DNA of 64,000 nt, from contig NZ_JAMQAW010000002.1 in assembly GCF_023701525.1 (NCBI RefSeq), positions 68,496 through 132,495 on the forward strand, in the 5' to 3' direction. This document shows, piece by piece, positions 15,509 through 24,749 of this stretch; position 1 is the first letter of the stretch, and each line of letters opens with the position of its first letter. Source of the stretch: Streptomyces albipurpureus. Lineage in GTDB: Bacteria > Actinomycetota > Actinomycetes > Streptomycetales > Streptomycetaceae. A program made the position numbers and the translations under genes. The notes beneath the pieces were generated by a model. It searched no databases, had not been told where the DNA came from, and worked only from the letters and a program-made list of their open reading frames with translations.

Positions 15509-17206
15509 ATGGCCGCCACCCCGGATAAGCCCGCCCCCGCCGTGTCCCGCCGTAGAACCGGACGTCATCGTGGCGAGGGCCAGTGGGCCGTTGGCCACAT
15601 GACGCCCTTGAATGCCAACGAGCAGGCCAAGAGGGACGACGACGGTCTCAATGTACGGACACGTATTGAGACGATTTACGCCAAACGAGGTTTTGACTCC
15701 ATCGACGGTGCCGATCTGCGGGGTCGGATGCGCTGGTGGGGTCTCTACACCCAGCGCAAGCCCGGTATCGACGGTGGAAAGACCGCGATCCTGGAGCCGG
15801 AGGAGCTGGACGACGAGTACTTCATGCTCCGGGTCCGTATCGACGGCGGCCGGCTGACTACCCACCAACTGCGGGTCATTGGCGAGATCTCGACGGAGTT
15901 CGCGCGCGGTACCGCCGACATCACCGACCGGCAGAACGTCCAGTACCACTGGATTCGCATCGAGGACATGCCCGAGATCTGGCGGCGGCTGGAGGCCGTC
16001 GGCCTCTCCACCACCGAGGCCTGTGGTGACACTCCCCGGGTCATCCTCGGCTCTCCCGTCGCCGGTATCGCCGAGGACGAGATCATCGACGGCACTCCCG
16101 CGATCGATGAGATCTACCGCCGTATCGTCGGCAACAAGGACTTCTCCAACCTGCCCCGGAAGTTCAAGTCCGCCATCTCCGGCTCGCCGCTGCTCGATGT
16201 GGCCCATGAGATCAACGACATCGCCTTCGTCGGTGTCGAACACCCGGAGTTGGGCCCGGGCTTCGATGTCTGGGTCGGCGGTGGTCTCTCCACCAACCCC
16301 AAGATCGGGGTCCGGCTGGGCACCTGGGTGTCACTCGACGACGTACCCGATGTGTACGAGGGCGTCATCTCCATCTTCCGGGACTTCGGCTATCGGCGGC
16401 TGCGCACCCGCGCCCGGCTGAAGTTCCTGGTCGCGGACTGGGGTGCCGAGAAGTTCCGCCAGGTGCTGGAGGACGACTACCTCCAGCGCAAGTTGGCGGA
16501 TGGACCCGCCCCTGAGCGTCCGGTTCAGGAGTGGCGTGACCATGTGGGAGTGCACCGGCAGCGGGACGGCCGGTTCTACATCGGGTTCGCACCACGTGTC
16601 GGACGCGTGGACGGCACCACGCTCAGCAAGATCGCCGAGCTGGCGGCCGACCACGGCTCCGACCGGCTGCGCACCACGGCCGAGCAGAAGATGATCGTGC
16701 TCGATGTGGCCGAGGACCAGGTCGAATCCCTGGTCGCGGGCCTGGAGGCGCTGGATCTTCGGGTGAACCCGTCGCCGTTCAGACGCGGCACCATGGCGTG
16801 CACGGGAATCGAGTTCTGCAAGCTGGCCATCGTGGAGACCAAGGCACGGGGTGCCTCGCTCATCGATGAACTGGAGCGTCGACTGCCCGATTTCGACCAG
16901 CCCATCACCATCAACATCAACGGCTGCCCCAACGCCTGCGCCCGCATCCAGGTCGCGGACATCGGCCTCAAGGGACAGTTGGTCCTCGATGACGAGGGCA
17001 ATCAGGTCGAGGGCTTCCAGGTTCACCTGGGCGGCGCCCTGGGTCTTGACCCCGGCTTCGGCCGCAAGGTCCGTGGGCTCAAGGTGACCTCCGCCGAACT
17101 GCCGGACTACGTCGAGCGGGTGGTGCGGCGCTTCCAGGAGCAGCGTGAAGAGGGCGAGCGCTTCGCCACCTGGGCCGCGCGGGCGTCCGAGGAGGCGCTG
17201 TCATGA
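15509..17206 (+). CDS. sirA: Ferredoxin-type nitrite/sulfite reductase (sirohaem, 4Fe-4S)
   Basis: 565 residues; the ATG at 15509 follows GAAGGAC. It reduces sulfite to sulfide with six electrons from ferredoxin in the cytoplasm. The two ferredoxin-like half domains and sirohaem/cluster ligands are visible: TADITDRQNVQYHWIRIED, RGTMACTGIEFCKLAIVETK and NINGCPNACARIQVADIG (C-x5-C and C-x3-C). The substrate is called sulfite rather than nitrite because cysH, cysC, cysD and cysN follow in the same operon and a sirohaem chelatase closes it. Its stop overlaps the start of the next ORF (ATGA). Confidence 0.93.
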   Translation: MAATPDKPAPAVSRRRTGRHRGEGQWAVGHMTPLNANEQAKRDDDGLNVRTRIETIYAKRGFDSIDGADLRGRMRWWGLYTQRKPGIDGGKTAILEPEELDDEYFMLRVRIDGGRLTTHQLRVIGEISTEFARGTADITDRQNVQYHWIRIEDMPEIWRRLEAVGLSTTEACGDTPRVILGSPVAGIAEDEIIDGTPAIDEIYRRIVGNKDFSNLPRKFKSAISGSPLLDVAHEINDIAFVGVEHPELGPGFDVWVGGGLSTNPKIGVRLGTWVSLDDVPDVYEGVISIFRDFGYRRLRTRARLKFLVADWGAEKFRQVLEDDYLQRKLADGPAPERPVQEWRDHVGVHRQRDGRFYIGFAPRVGRVDGTTLSKIAELAADHGSDRLRTTAEQKMIVLDVAEDQVESLVAGLEALDLRVNPSPFRRGTMACTGIEFCKLAIVETKARGASLIDELERRLPDFDQPITININGCPNACARIQVADIGLKGQLVLDDEGNQVEGFQVHLGGALGLDPGFGRKVRGLKVTSAELPDYVERVVRRFQEQREEGERFATWAARASEEALS

Positions 17207-17382
17207 GCGAGCGAGCGGCCCCCTTCTACTGCCCCTACTGCGGTGACGAGGATCTACGCCCCCATGAGCAGGGTCATGGCGCTTGGGAATGCGCGGCCTG
17301 CAACCGGGCCTTTCAGTTGAAGTTCCTCGGGTTGCTTGCCCGAGGCCTTCGACGCAAGGACACCGGAGGGGACGAGATATGA
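17203..17382 (+). CDS. 59-residue zinc-ribbon protein between sirA and cysH
   Basis: A small ORF overlapping the sirA stop by ATGA and the cysH start by ATATGA, so it is translationally coupled on both sides. It encodes two CxxC knuckles, FYCPYCGDEDLRPHEQGHGA then WECAACNRAF, and a basic C-terminus (LARGLRRKD). The pattern is a rubredoxin-like or treble-clef metal site. The function is unknown; position suggests a role with sulfite or APS reductase, such as electron transfer, cluster or zinc handling, or complex assembly. As I recall, a small ORF sits at this place in other Streptomyces sulfur operons. Confidence 0.88.
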   Translation: MSERAAPFYCPYCGDEDLRPHEQGHGAWECAACNRAFQLKFLGLLARGLRRKDTGGDEI

Positions 17383-18077
17383 CGGTCACTCAGGAGACAG
17401 ACTTCCAGCGGCTCGCCGAGCGGGCCGGGCGCGATCTTGAAGATGCGTCCGCCCTGGAGATCCTGACCTGGGCCACGGAGAACTTCGGCGCGCGCTTCTG
17501 TGTCACCTCGTCGATGGAGGACGCGGTGGTGGCGCATCTGGCGTCCCGGGCCCGACCCGGCGTGGATGTGGTGTTCCTGGACACCGGCTACCACTTCCCG
17601 GAGACCATCGGGACGCGGGATGCCGTGGCAGCCGTGATGGATGTGCGGTTGATCACTCTCACCCCGCGCCGGACCGTGGCCGAGCAGGACGCCGAGCACG
17701 GCTCCGAGCTGCATGACCGTGACCCCGATCTCTGCTGCAGACTCCGCAAGGTCCAGCCCTTGGAAGAGGGCCTGACCGAGTACGACGCCTGGGCCACGGG
17801 TCTGCGTCGCGATGAGTCCCCCACCCGGGCGAACACCCCGGTGGTGGGTTGGGACGCGCGTCGACGCAAGGTGAAGGTGTCTCCCATCGCGCGTTGGACG
17901 CAGGACGACGTGGACGCCTATGTCGCCGAACACGGTGTACTCACCAACCCCCTGCTGTTGGATGGCTATACCTCCGTGGGCTGTGCACCGTGCACCCGTC
18001 GGGTGCTGGAGGGCGAGGACGTACGCGCCGGCCGCTGGGCCGGTCGGGGCAAGACGGAATGCGGACTGCACGGCTGA
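17379..18077 (+). CDS. cysH: Adenylyl-sulfate (APS/PAPS) reductase
   Basis: 232 residues. It reduces activated sulfate to sulfite with thioredoxin. The 3'-phosphoadenosine fold is shown by SSMEDAVVAHLASR and DVVFLDTGYHFPET. The Cys pairs LCCRLRKV and CAPCTRRV are the 4Fe-4S ligands of the APS-using class, and KTECGLH at the C-terminus holds the catalytic Cys. It begins within the stop of the zinc-ribbon gene and ends in TGATG with cysC. Confidence 0.94.
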   Translation: MTVTQETDFQRLAERAGRDLEDASALEILTWATENFGARFCVTSSMEDAVVAHLASRARPGVDVVFLDTGYHFPETIGTRDAVAAVMDVRLITLTPRRTVAEQDAEHGSELHDRDPDLCCRLRKVQPLEEGLTEYDAWATGLRRDESPTRANTPVVGWDARRRKVKVSPIARWTQDDVDAYVAEHGVLTNPLLLDGYTSVGCAPCTRRVLEGEDVRAGRWAGRGKTECGLHG

Positions 18078-18634
18078 TGACGACGCTGGGAGAGATACAC
18101 GTGACTGGGGCCACCATCTGGCTCACGGGCCTGCCGAGCGCCGGCAAGACCACCATCGCGTACGCGCTGGCGGAACGGCTTGCCGCGAACGGCCACCGGA
18201 CCGAGGTGCTCGACGGTGATGAGATCCGTGAGTTCCTCTCCGCGGGCCTCGGTTTCACCCGTGCGGACCGGCACACCAATGTGCAGCGGATCGGCTTTGT
18301 CGCCGAACTGCTCGCATCCCACGGGGTGACCGTCCTCGTTCCCGTGATCGCGCCTTACGCGGACAGCCGGGAGGCGGTCCGCAAGCGCCATGCCGCCGAG
18401 GGCACGCCCTATCTGGAGGTGCATGTGGCCACTCCGGTGGACGTGTGCTCCGAACGCGATGTGAAAGGGCTCTACGCCAAGCAGGCCGCGGGCGAGATCA
18501 GCGGGCTCACCGGGGTCGACGACCCCTACGAGGCGCCGCTGTCACCGGATCTGCGCATCGAGTCACAGCACCAGACCGTGCAGGAGTCCGCGGCAGCGTT
18601 GCACGCGCTGCTCACCGAGAGGGGTCTCGCATGA
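18077..18634 (+). CDS. cysC: Adenylyl-sulfate kinase
   Basis: 185 residues with the P-loop GLPSAGKTT, the DGDEIREFLSAGLGFTRADR segment and the lid VKGLYAKQAAGEISGLTGVD. It phosphorylates APS to PAPS. The ATG at 18077 overlaps the cysH stop (TGATG); GTG at 18101, after GGGAGAG, is an alternative start 8 codons in. Since CysH looks like an APS-type reductase, CysC may chiefly supply PAPS for sulfation. It overlaps cysD by ATGA. Confidence 0.92.
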   Translation: MTTLGEIHVTGATIWLTGLPSAGKTTIAYALAERLAANGHRTEVLDGDEIREFLSAGLGFTRADRHTNVQRIGFVAELLASHGVTVLVPVIAPYADSREAVRKRHAAEGTPYLEVHVATPVDVCSERDVKGLYAKQAAGEISGLTGVDDPYEAPLSPDLRIESQHQTVQESAAALHALLTERGLA

Positions 18635-19563
18635 TGGCCGTCGCCGACGTCCAGGACATCGACAGTCCGTACGCGCTCAGCCATCTGGACGCCCTGGAGT
18701 CCGAGGCGGTCCACATCTTCCGCGAGGTGGCGGGGGAGTTCGAGCGGCCGGTGATCCTGTTCTCCGGTGGCAAGGATTCCATCGTCATGTTGCATCTCGC
18801 GCTGAAGGCGTTCGCTCCGGCAGCGGTCCCCTTCTCGCTGCTCCACGTGGACACCGGGCACAATTTCCCGGAGGTTCTCGACTACCGCGACCGCACGGTG
18901 GAGCGACACGGCCTGCGGCTGCACGTGGCCTCCGTACAGGAGTACATCGACGCCGGAAAGCTGCGGGAGCGGCCCGACGGCACCCGCAATCCGCTCCAGA
19001 CCGTGCCGCTCACCGAGGCGATCCAGGCGCACCGCTTCGACGCGGTGTTCGGCGGTGGGCGACGGGATGAGGAGAAGGCCCGGGCCAAGGAGCGGGTGTT
19101 CTCACTGCGTGACGAGTTCTCGCAGTGGGACCCGCGGCGTCAGCGCCCGGAGCTGTGGCAGCTCTACAACGGCCGTCACGCGCCGGGGGAGCATGTCCGG
19201 GTCTTCCCGTTGTCGAACTGGACCGAGTTGGATGTGTGGCAGTACATCGCCCGGGAGAAGATCGAGCTCCCGGAGATCTACTTCGCCCATGAGCGTGAGG
19301 TGTTCCAGCGCTCGGGGATGTGGTTGACCGCGGGCGACTGGGGCGGCCCCAAGGAGTCCGAGCGGGTGGAGACACGGCTGATCCGCTATCGCACGGTCGG
19401 GGACATGTCCTGCACGGGTGCGGTGGACTCCGATGCCACCACCCTCGACACGGTGATCGCCGAGATCGCCGCTTCCCGGCTGACCGAGCGGGGCGCCACC
19501 CGCGCCGACGACAAGATGTCCGAGGCCGCGATGGAAGACCGCAAGCGCGAAGGGTACTTCTAG
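18631..19563 (+). CDS. cysD: Sulfate adenylyltransferase subunit 2
   Basis: 310 residues. The N-type ATP pyrophosphatase PP-loop is LFSGGKDSIVMLHLALKAF, with downstream GGGRRDEEKARAKERVFS and DVWQYIAREKIELPEIYF. CysD adenylates sulfate and pairs with the GTPase CysN. ATG 18631 overlaps the cysC stop (ATGA). CysN starts one base after its stop. Confidence 0.95.
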   Translation: MMAVADVQDIDSPYALSHLDALESEAVHIFREVAGEFERPVILFSGGKDSIVMLHLALKAFAPAAVPFSLLHVDTGHNFPEVLDYRDRTVERHGLRLHVASVQEYIDAGKLRERPDGTRNPLQTVPLTEAIQAHRFDAVFGGGRRDEEKARAKERVFSLRDEFSQWDPRRQRPELWQLYNGRHAPGEHVRVFPLSNWTELDVWQYIAREKIELPEIYFAHEREVFQRSGMWLTAGDWGGPKESERVETRLIRYRTVGDMSCTGAVDSDATTLDTVIAEIAASRLTERGATRADDKMSEAAMEDRKREGYF

Positions 19564-19564
19564 G

Positions 19565-20914
19565 ATGACTGCCATCACCTCTGCGGCCGAGCAGTTGTCG
19601 GCCACCACCCTGTTGCGTTTTGCCACTGCCGGTTCCGTGGACGACGGTAAGTCCACGCTGGTCGGACGGTTGCTGCATGACTCCAAGTCGGTGCTGACCG
19701 ATCAGTTGGAGGCCGTGACGACCGCGTCCCTGTCGCGGGGACAGGACACTCCGGATCTGGCACTGCTCACGGACGGTCTGCGGGCCGAGCGGGAGCAGGG
19801 CATCACCATCGACGTGGCCTACCGCTACTTCGCCACCGCCCGCCGGCGCTTTATCCTGGCCGACACTCCGGGCCATGTGCAGTACACCCGCAACATGGTG
19901 ACCGGTGCCTCCACCGCGGAGCTGGCGGTCGTCCTGGTGGACGCGCGCAACGGCGTGGTCGAGCAGACCCGTCGCCATGCGGCGGTGGCCGCTCTGCTGC
20001 GGGTTCCCCATGTGGTTCTCGCGGTGAACAAGATGGACCTCGTCGACTACGCGGAGCATGTCTTCGCCGCCATCGCCGAGGAGTTCACCTCGTACGCAGC
20101 CTCCCTGGGCGTCCCGGAGATCACCGCGATCCCGATCTCGGCGCTCGCGGGTGACAATGTCGTCGACCCGTCCGCGAACATGGACTGGTACGGCGGGCCG
20201 ACGGTGCTGGAGCACCTGGAGACCGTGCCCGTATCGCACGATCTGACGTCCTGCCACGCTCGGCTGCCGGTGCAGTACGTCATCCGTCCGCAGACGGCCG
20301 ACCACCCGGACTACCGGGGTTATGCCGGCCAGATCGCGGCCGGTACCTTCCGCATCGGTGAGCGGGTCACCGTGCTGCCGTCGGGGCGCACCTCCCGGAT
20401 CAAGGGGATCGATCTGCTGGGTCAAGCGGTGGACATCGCTTGGACACCGCACTCGGTCACCCTGCTGTTGGAAGACGACATCGACATCTCGCGCGGCGAT
20501 CTGATCGTGCCGAGTGACGATGCCCCGGCGACGACCCAGGACATCGAAGCGACGGTCTGCCATGTGGCTGATCAGCCACTCACCGTTGGGCAGCGGGTGT
20601 TGTTGAAGCACACCACCCGTACGGTCAAGGCGATCGTCAAGGAGATCCCGTCCCGGCTGACGCTGGACGATCTCTCGCAACACCCGGAGCCCGGGCGCCT
20701 GGTCGCCAATGACATCGGTCTGGTGAAAGTGCGCACCGCCGAGCCGTTGGCGCTTGACTCCTACGCCGACTCCCGGCGTACCGGCTCCTTCCTGTTGATT
20801 GACCCTGCCGACGGCACCACGCTTGCCGCCGGTATGGCCGGCGACTCGTTCGCGACCACGGCCAAGGCCGTACAGACAACCGACAGTACCGAAGACGCGG
20901 GATGGGACTTCTGA
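19565..20914 (+). CDS. cysN: Sulfate adenylyltransferase subunit 1 (GTPase)
   Basis: 449 residues of elongation-factor-like GTPase: G1 AGSVDDGKSTLVGRLLHDSK, G3 DTPGHVQYTRNMVTGAST and G4 NKMDLVDY, then two beta-barrel domains. GTP hydrolysis drives APS formation by CysD. It is not fused to an APS kinase, in agreement with the separate cysC. The stop overlaps the start of a mini-ORF (TGATG). Confidence 0.95.
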   Translation: MTAITSAAEQLSATTLLRFATAGSVDDGKSTLVGRLLHDSKSVLTDQLEAVTTASLSRGQDTPDLALLTDGLRAEREQGITIDVAYRYFATARRRFILADTPGHVQYTRNMVTGASTAELAVVLVDARNGVVEQTRRHAAVAALLRVPHVVLAVNKMDLVDYAEHVFAAIAEEFTSYAASLGVPEITAIPISALAGDNVVDPSANMDWYGGPTVLEHLETVPVSHDLTSCHARLPVQYVIRPQTADHPDYRGYAGQIAAGTFRIGERVTVLPSGRTSRIKGIDLLGQAVDIAWTPHSVTLLLEDDIDISRGDLIVPSDDAPATTQDIEATVCHVADQPLTVGQRVLLKHTTRTVKAIVKEIPSRLTLDDLSQHPEPGRLVANDIGLVKVRTAEPLALDSYADSRRTGSFLLIDPADGTTLAAGMAGDSFATTAKAVQTTDSTEDAGWDF

Positions 20915-21012
20915 TGACCGATGTGTACGCAACCTTCGCGAAGGAAGGGGGCCGTGTGGGCAGCGGCACCCTCGGCGCAGGCACCGGAGGTGTCGTGTGC
21001 TGTGCGCGATGA
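20914..21012 (+). CDS. 32-residue Cys-Cys mini-ORF between cysN and the ABC transporter
   Basis: This ORF starts in the cysN stop (TGATG) and encodes MTDVYATFAKEGGRVGSGTL then GAGTGGVVCCAR, ending 110 bp before the transporter gene. The consecutive TGC TGT codons three and four positions before the stop region recall cysteine-responsive upstream ORFs. No domain is recognisable. It may be a leader peptide tuning the transporter to cysteine supply, or a chance short ORF, but its coupling to cysN and its position favour translation. Confidence 0.5.
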   Translation: MTDVYATFAKEGGRVGSGTLGAGTGGVVCCAR

Positions 21013-21121
21013 CTCGTACGCACCACCGGATGACGCTTCACCGACGAAGACACCGTTCTGCCGACTTCCCGGCCACGCTTTACAGGCGTGAGCGCCGGGG
21101 CCTTCGAGAGGAAACCCTCCC

Positions 21122-22231
21122 GTGCCTGCCTCCCGTACCACTTTGCGCCGCGGCCTCGCCGCAGCCGCCGCCCTCCCGCTGCTGATAGGCGCCGTCGCTT
21201 CGTGCGGCTACGGCTCCGAGTCCAAGAAAGACGACAAGGTCGCGCCGGCCGCCAAGGGCAAGAAGCTCTCGGCCGACACGGTGAAGCTCGGCTACTTCCC
21301 GAACCTCACCCACGCCACCGCTCTGGTGGGGGAACAGCAGGGCATCCTCCAGAAGGAGCTCGGCGGTACGCAGATCAAGTCGACCACCTTCAATGCCGGT
21401 CCTTCTGAGATCGAGGCGTTGAACGCGGGCTCGATCGACATCGGCTTCATCGGCCCCTCCCCCGCGATCAACGGTTTCACCAAGTCCAAGGGCAAGAATC
21501 TGCGGATCGTCGCCGGCTCCGCATCCGGTGGTGTGAAGCTCGTGGTCAATCCGAAGAAGATCAAAACCCTGGACGACCTCAAGGGCAAGAAGATCGCCAC
21601 GCCCCAACTGGGCAACACCCAGGACGTCGCCTTCCTGAACTGGATAGCCGAGAAGGGCTGGAAGGCCGACGCGCAGAGCGGCAAGGGCGATGTGTCGGTC
21701 GTTCGTACCGACAACAAGATCACCCCGGACGCCTACAAGTCCGGCTCGATCGACGGTGCGTGGGTGCCGGAGCCCGTCGCGTCCAGACTCGTGAGCCAGG
21801 GCGCCAAGGTGCTGCTGGACGAGTCGACGCTGTGGCCGGACAACAAGTTCGTGATCACCCACATCATCGTGTCGCAGAAGTTCCTCAAGTCCCACCCGGA
21901 CGTCGTCGAGGCCGTGGTGCGCGGCTCGGTGAAGACCAACGCCTGGATCAACGCCAACCCGGACCTGGCGAAGGCCGCCGCGAACGCCAAGCTGAAGGCG
22001 CTCACCGGTAAGGAACTGCCCGCCGAGATCATCGATCCGGCGTGGAAGTCGATCCTGTTCACCGACGACCCGCTGGCCTCGACCCTCAAGACGCAGGCGG
22101 ACTACGCGGTGAAGGCCGGTCTGTTGGAGAAGCCCGACCTGAACGGCATCTATGACCTCACCGGCCTGAACAAGGTTCTCAAGGCCGATGGCAAGCCCGA
22201 GGTCGCCGATGCCGGACTCGGCGTCAAGTAG
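21122..22231 (+). CDS. Lipoprotein substrate-binding subunit of an SsuA/TauA-type ABC importer
   Basis: 369 residues starting at GTG after GAGAGGAAA. The signal sequence ends in a lipobox-like VASC (Cys-28), so it is probably a membrane-anchored binding protein. The NMT1/SsuA-type fold is shown by VKLGYFPNLTHATALVG, ALNAGSIDIGFIGPSPAING and SGSIDGAWVPEPVASRLV. Relatives bind aliphatic sulfonates, taurine, nitrate or thiamine precursors. The sulfur operon context favours an organosulfur ligand or a sulfate-related anion, but this is inference. Confidence 0.88.
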   Translation: MPASRTTLRRGLAAAAALPLLIGAVASCGYGSESKKDDKVAPAAKGKKLSADTVKLGYFPNLTHATALVGEQQGILQKELGGTQIKSTTFNAGPSEIEALNAGSIDIGFIGPSPAINGFTKSKGKNLRIVAGSASGGVKLVVNPKKIKTLDDLKGKKIATPQLGNTQDVAFLNWIAEKGWKADAQSGKGDVSVVRTDNKITPDAYKSGSIDGAWVPEPVASRLVSQGAKVLLDESTLWPDNKFVITHIIVSQKFLKSHPDVVEAVVRGSVKTNAWINANPDLAKAAANAKLKALTGKELPAEIIDPAWKSILFTDDPLASTLKTQADYAVKAGLLEKPDLNGIYDLTGLNKVLKADGKPEVADAGLGVK

Positions 22232-22265
22232 CCCCGTACAACCGAGTTCCCAGGAGGTGACGACC

Positions 22266-23063
22266 ATGACCAACACCCTCACCAAGGACCAGGCGACCGG
22301 CCGTACGACGACGGCCGGGTATGCCGCCCGCATCGAACACGTCTCGAAGTCCTTCGCGGGACCCGCGGGACGGCAACTCGTCCTGGACGACATCACCCTC
22401 GATGTCGCTCCGGGAGAGTTCGTCACCCTCCTGGGGGCCTCGGGGTGCGGTAAATCCACCCTGCTCAATCTGGTTGCGGGGCTGGACAAGCCCAGTGTGG
22501 GGTCCATCGCGACCCCGGGCGGGCGACCTGCGCTGATGTTCCAGGAGCATGCGTTGTTTCCCTGGCTGACGGCGGGCAAGAACATCGAGCTCGCCCTGCG
22601 ACTGCGGGGAGTCGCGAAGACGGAGCGTCGGACGGAGGCCGAGCGGCTGCTCGACCTGGTCCGCCTCGGCGGTGCCTACCGCAAGCGGGTGCACGAACTG
22701 TCCGGTGGTATGCGTCAGCGGGTGGCGCTCGCCCGGGCGCTGGCTCAGGACAGCCAACTGCTGCTGATGGACGAGCCGTTCGCGGCGCTCGACGCCATCA
22801 CGCGCGATGTGCTGCACGACGAGTTGACCCGCATCTGGCGCGAGACCCAACTGTCGGTGCTCTTCGTCACCCACAACGTCCGCGAGGCGGTGCGACTCGC
22901 CGAGCGGGTGGTCCTGCTCTCCTCCCGGCCAGGGCGCATCGCCCGGGAGTGGACCGTCGGCATCGAACAACCGCGCCGCATCGAGGACGCCGCCGTGGCG
23001 GAGTTGTCCGTCGAGATCACCGAAGAACTTCGTGGGGAGATCCGCCGACATGGCCAGCACTGA
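22266..23063 (+). CDS. ABC transporter ATP-binding protein (SsuB/TauB type)
   Basis: 265 residues; ATG 22266 follows CAGGAGGTG. Walker A GASGCGKST, Q-loop LMFQEHALFPWL, signature LSGGMRQRVALARALAQ, Walker B LLLMDEPFAALD and H-loop FVTHNVREA are all intact. It energises import with the adjacent permease, whose start overlaps its last 14 bases. Confidence 0.94.
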   Translation: MTNTLTKDQATGRTTTAGYAARIEHVSKSFAGPAGRQLVLDDITLDVAPGEFVTLLGASGCGKSTLLNLVAGLDKPSVGSIATPGGRPALMFQEHALFPWLTAGKNIELALRLRGVAKTERRTEAERLLDLVRLGGAYRKRVHELSGGMRQRVALARALAQDSQLLLMDEPFAALDAITRDVLHDELTRIWRETQLSVLFVTHNVREAVRLAERVVLLSSRPGRIAREWTVGIEQPRRIEDAAVAELSVEITEELRGEIRRHGQH

Positions 23064-23952
23064 GACCTCCAGCGAGGCCAAGGCCAAGCCCGACTCACAT
23101 GATCTCGCCGGTCTGGAAGCGGGCCTCGACGCACTGGACGCGGTGCAGTCGCATCGCACCCCGGTAAGCGAGGTCCTGCTCAAGAAGGTGCTCCCGCCGG
23201 TGGTGGCGGTCGTCCTGGTGGTGGCGCTCTGGCAGGCGCTCGTCTGGGCGAAGGTCACCGACGAGGGCAGTCTGCCCGCCCCCTCCGCGGTGTGGGACAG
23301 CGTGTCCAAGCTGTGGATGGCGGGCACTCTGCTGGAGGTCGTCTGGACCAGTGTTTCCCGTGGCCTGCTGGGCTTCCTGCTGGCGCTCGCCATCGGTACG
23401 CCGCTGGGACTGCTGGTCGCTCGGGTCAAGTTCGTCCGGGCGGCCATCGGGCCGATCCTCTCGGGCCTGCAGTCGCTGCCCTCAGTGGCCTGGGTGCCGC
23501 CCGCGGTGATCTGGCTGGGGCTCAACAACCAGATGATGTACGCGGTGATCCTGCTGGGTGCGGTCCCTTCCATCGCCAACGGATTGGTCTCCGGTGTCGA
23601 TCAGGTCCCGCCGCTGTTTCTGCGTGCGGGGCGCACCATGGGGGCGACGGGCCTCAAGGGCACCTGGCACATCGTGATGCCTGCCGCCCTCCCGGGCTAT
23701 GTGGCCGGTCTGAAGCAGGGTTGGGCGTTCTCCTGGCGCTCGCTGATGGCCGCGGAGATCATCGCCTCGTCGCCCGATCTCGGTCTGGGCCTGGGGCAGT
23801 TGTTGGAGAACGGTCGGAACAACGCGGATATGCCGGGGGTGTTTCTGGCGATCCTGCTGATCCTTCTCGTGGGTATCGCCATCGATCTACTGCTCTTCAG
23901 CCCATTGGAGCGGGCGGTCCTGCGGGGCCGCGGTCTCCTCGTCAAGAACTGA
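23050..23952 (+). CDS. ABC transporter permease (SsuC/TauC type)
   Basis: 300 residues. After a hydrophilic N-terminal ~45 residues there are about six TM helices. The EAA-like loop that contacts the ATPase reads LFLRAGRTMGATGLKGTWHI and MPAALPGYVAGLKQGWAFSW. ATG 23050 has GGGGAG upstream and overlaps the ATPase gene. Part of the same importer. Confidence 0.92.
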   Translation: MASTETSSEAKAKPDSHDLAGLEAGLDALDAVQSHRTPVSEVLLKKVLPPVVAVVLVVALWQALVWAKVTDEGSLPAPSAVWDSVSKLWMAGTLLEVVWTSVSRGLLGFLLALAIGTPLGLLVARVKFVRAAIGPILSGLQSLPSVAWVPPAVIWLGLNNQMMYAVILLGAVPSIANGLVSGVDQVPPLFLRAGRTMGATGLKGTWHIVMPAALPGYVAGLKQGWAFSWRSLMAAEIIASSPDLGLGLGQLLENGRNNADMPGVFLAILLILLVGIAIDLLLFSPLERAVLRGRGLLVKN

Positions 23953-23960
23953 GTTCTGTG

Positions 23961-24716
23961 ATGCGTCCTCCCGTCCTTCTCGTCATCGCCCATGGCAGCC
24001 GCGATCCACGCCATGCCGCGACCGTCGACGCGCTGGTGCGCCGGGTGCGGTCGATCCGGCCGCGGCTCGTCGTGGAGACCGGCTTCCTGGACTTCAACGC
24101 CCCTTCGGTACCGCGGGTGTTGGAGCGGCTGGCGGCGCAGGGCACCGAGGACGTCATCGCACTACCACTGCTACTGACCCGAGCCTTCCACGCCAAGTCG
24201 GACATTCCATCCGTCCTGCGGGAGGCGTCGGCTCGGCTGCCGAGGCTCCGTATCCACCGGGCCGAGGTACTCGGCCCGTCCCCGCTGCTGCTCGCCGCGC
24301 TCCACCGGCGGCTGTGGGAAGCGGGGCTGCAGGAGGCCGACAAGCGCTCGACGGGGCTGGTACTGGCCTCGGCGGGCTCCACTGACCCGGAGGCGATCGC
24401 GGTGATCGCAGAAATAGCGCGGGAGCTACGGAGTGCCGGTTGGTGCGCCGTGCGGCCCGCGTTCGCCTCCGCACTCCTGCCCCGTACGGATGAGGTCGTA
24501 CGCTCGCTGCGCGCCGATGGGTGCGAGCGGGTGGCGGTGGCCCCGTATGTCATCGCCCCGGGCAGGCTTCCGGACCGTATCGCCGAGGGCGCCCGCCAGG
24601 CGGACGTGCTGGCGGATGTGCTGGGCGCCTCACCGGAGCTGGCCCAGCTGCTGCTGGAGCGCTATGAGCAGGCGCTGCCGGCCCTGACGGCCGGCAGGGT
24701 CGCCGTCACGGCGTAG
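23961..24716 (+). CDS. Sirohydrochlorin chelatase (CbiX/SirB family)
   Basis: 251 residues. The N-terminal LLVIAHGSRDPRHAATVDAL contains the catalytic His of class II chelatases, and a second half-domain repeats the fold (TGLVLASAGSTDPEA). It inserts Fe2+ (or Co2+) into sirohydrochlorin. As last gene of the operon it would supply sirohaem to SirA. The ATG starts 8 bp after the permease stop; a longer open frame upstream is a shadow of the permease. Confidence 0.92.
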   Translation: MRPPVLLVIAHGSRDPRHAATVDALVRRVRSIRPRLVVETGFLDFNAPSVPRVLERLAAQGTEDVIALPLLLTRAFHAKSDIPSVLREASARLPRLRIHRAEVLGPSPLLLAALHRRLWEAGLQEADKRSTGLVLASAGSTDPEAIAVIAEIARELRSAGWCAVRPAFASALLPRTDEVVRSLRADGCERVAVAPYVIAPGRLPDRIAEGARQADVLADVLGASPELAQLLLERYEQALPALTAGRVAVTA

Positions 24717-24749
24717 AGACTTCCCCGGACCGGGGGCGGGGAAGCCGGC

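Noticed and set aside
19010..20932. 640-residue antisense frame opposite cysN and cysD
   Set aside because: Shadow of highly conserved genes on the other strand.
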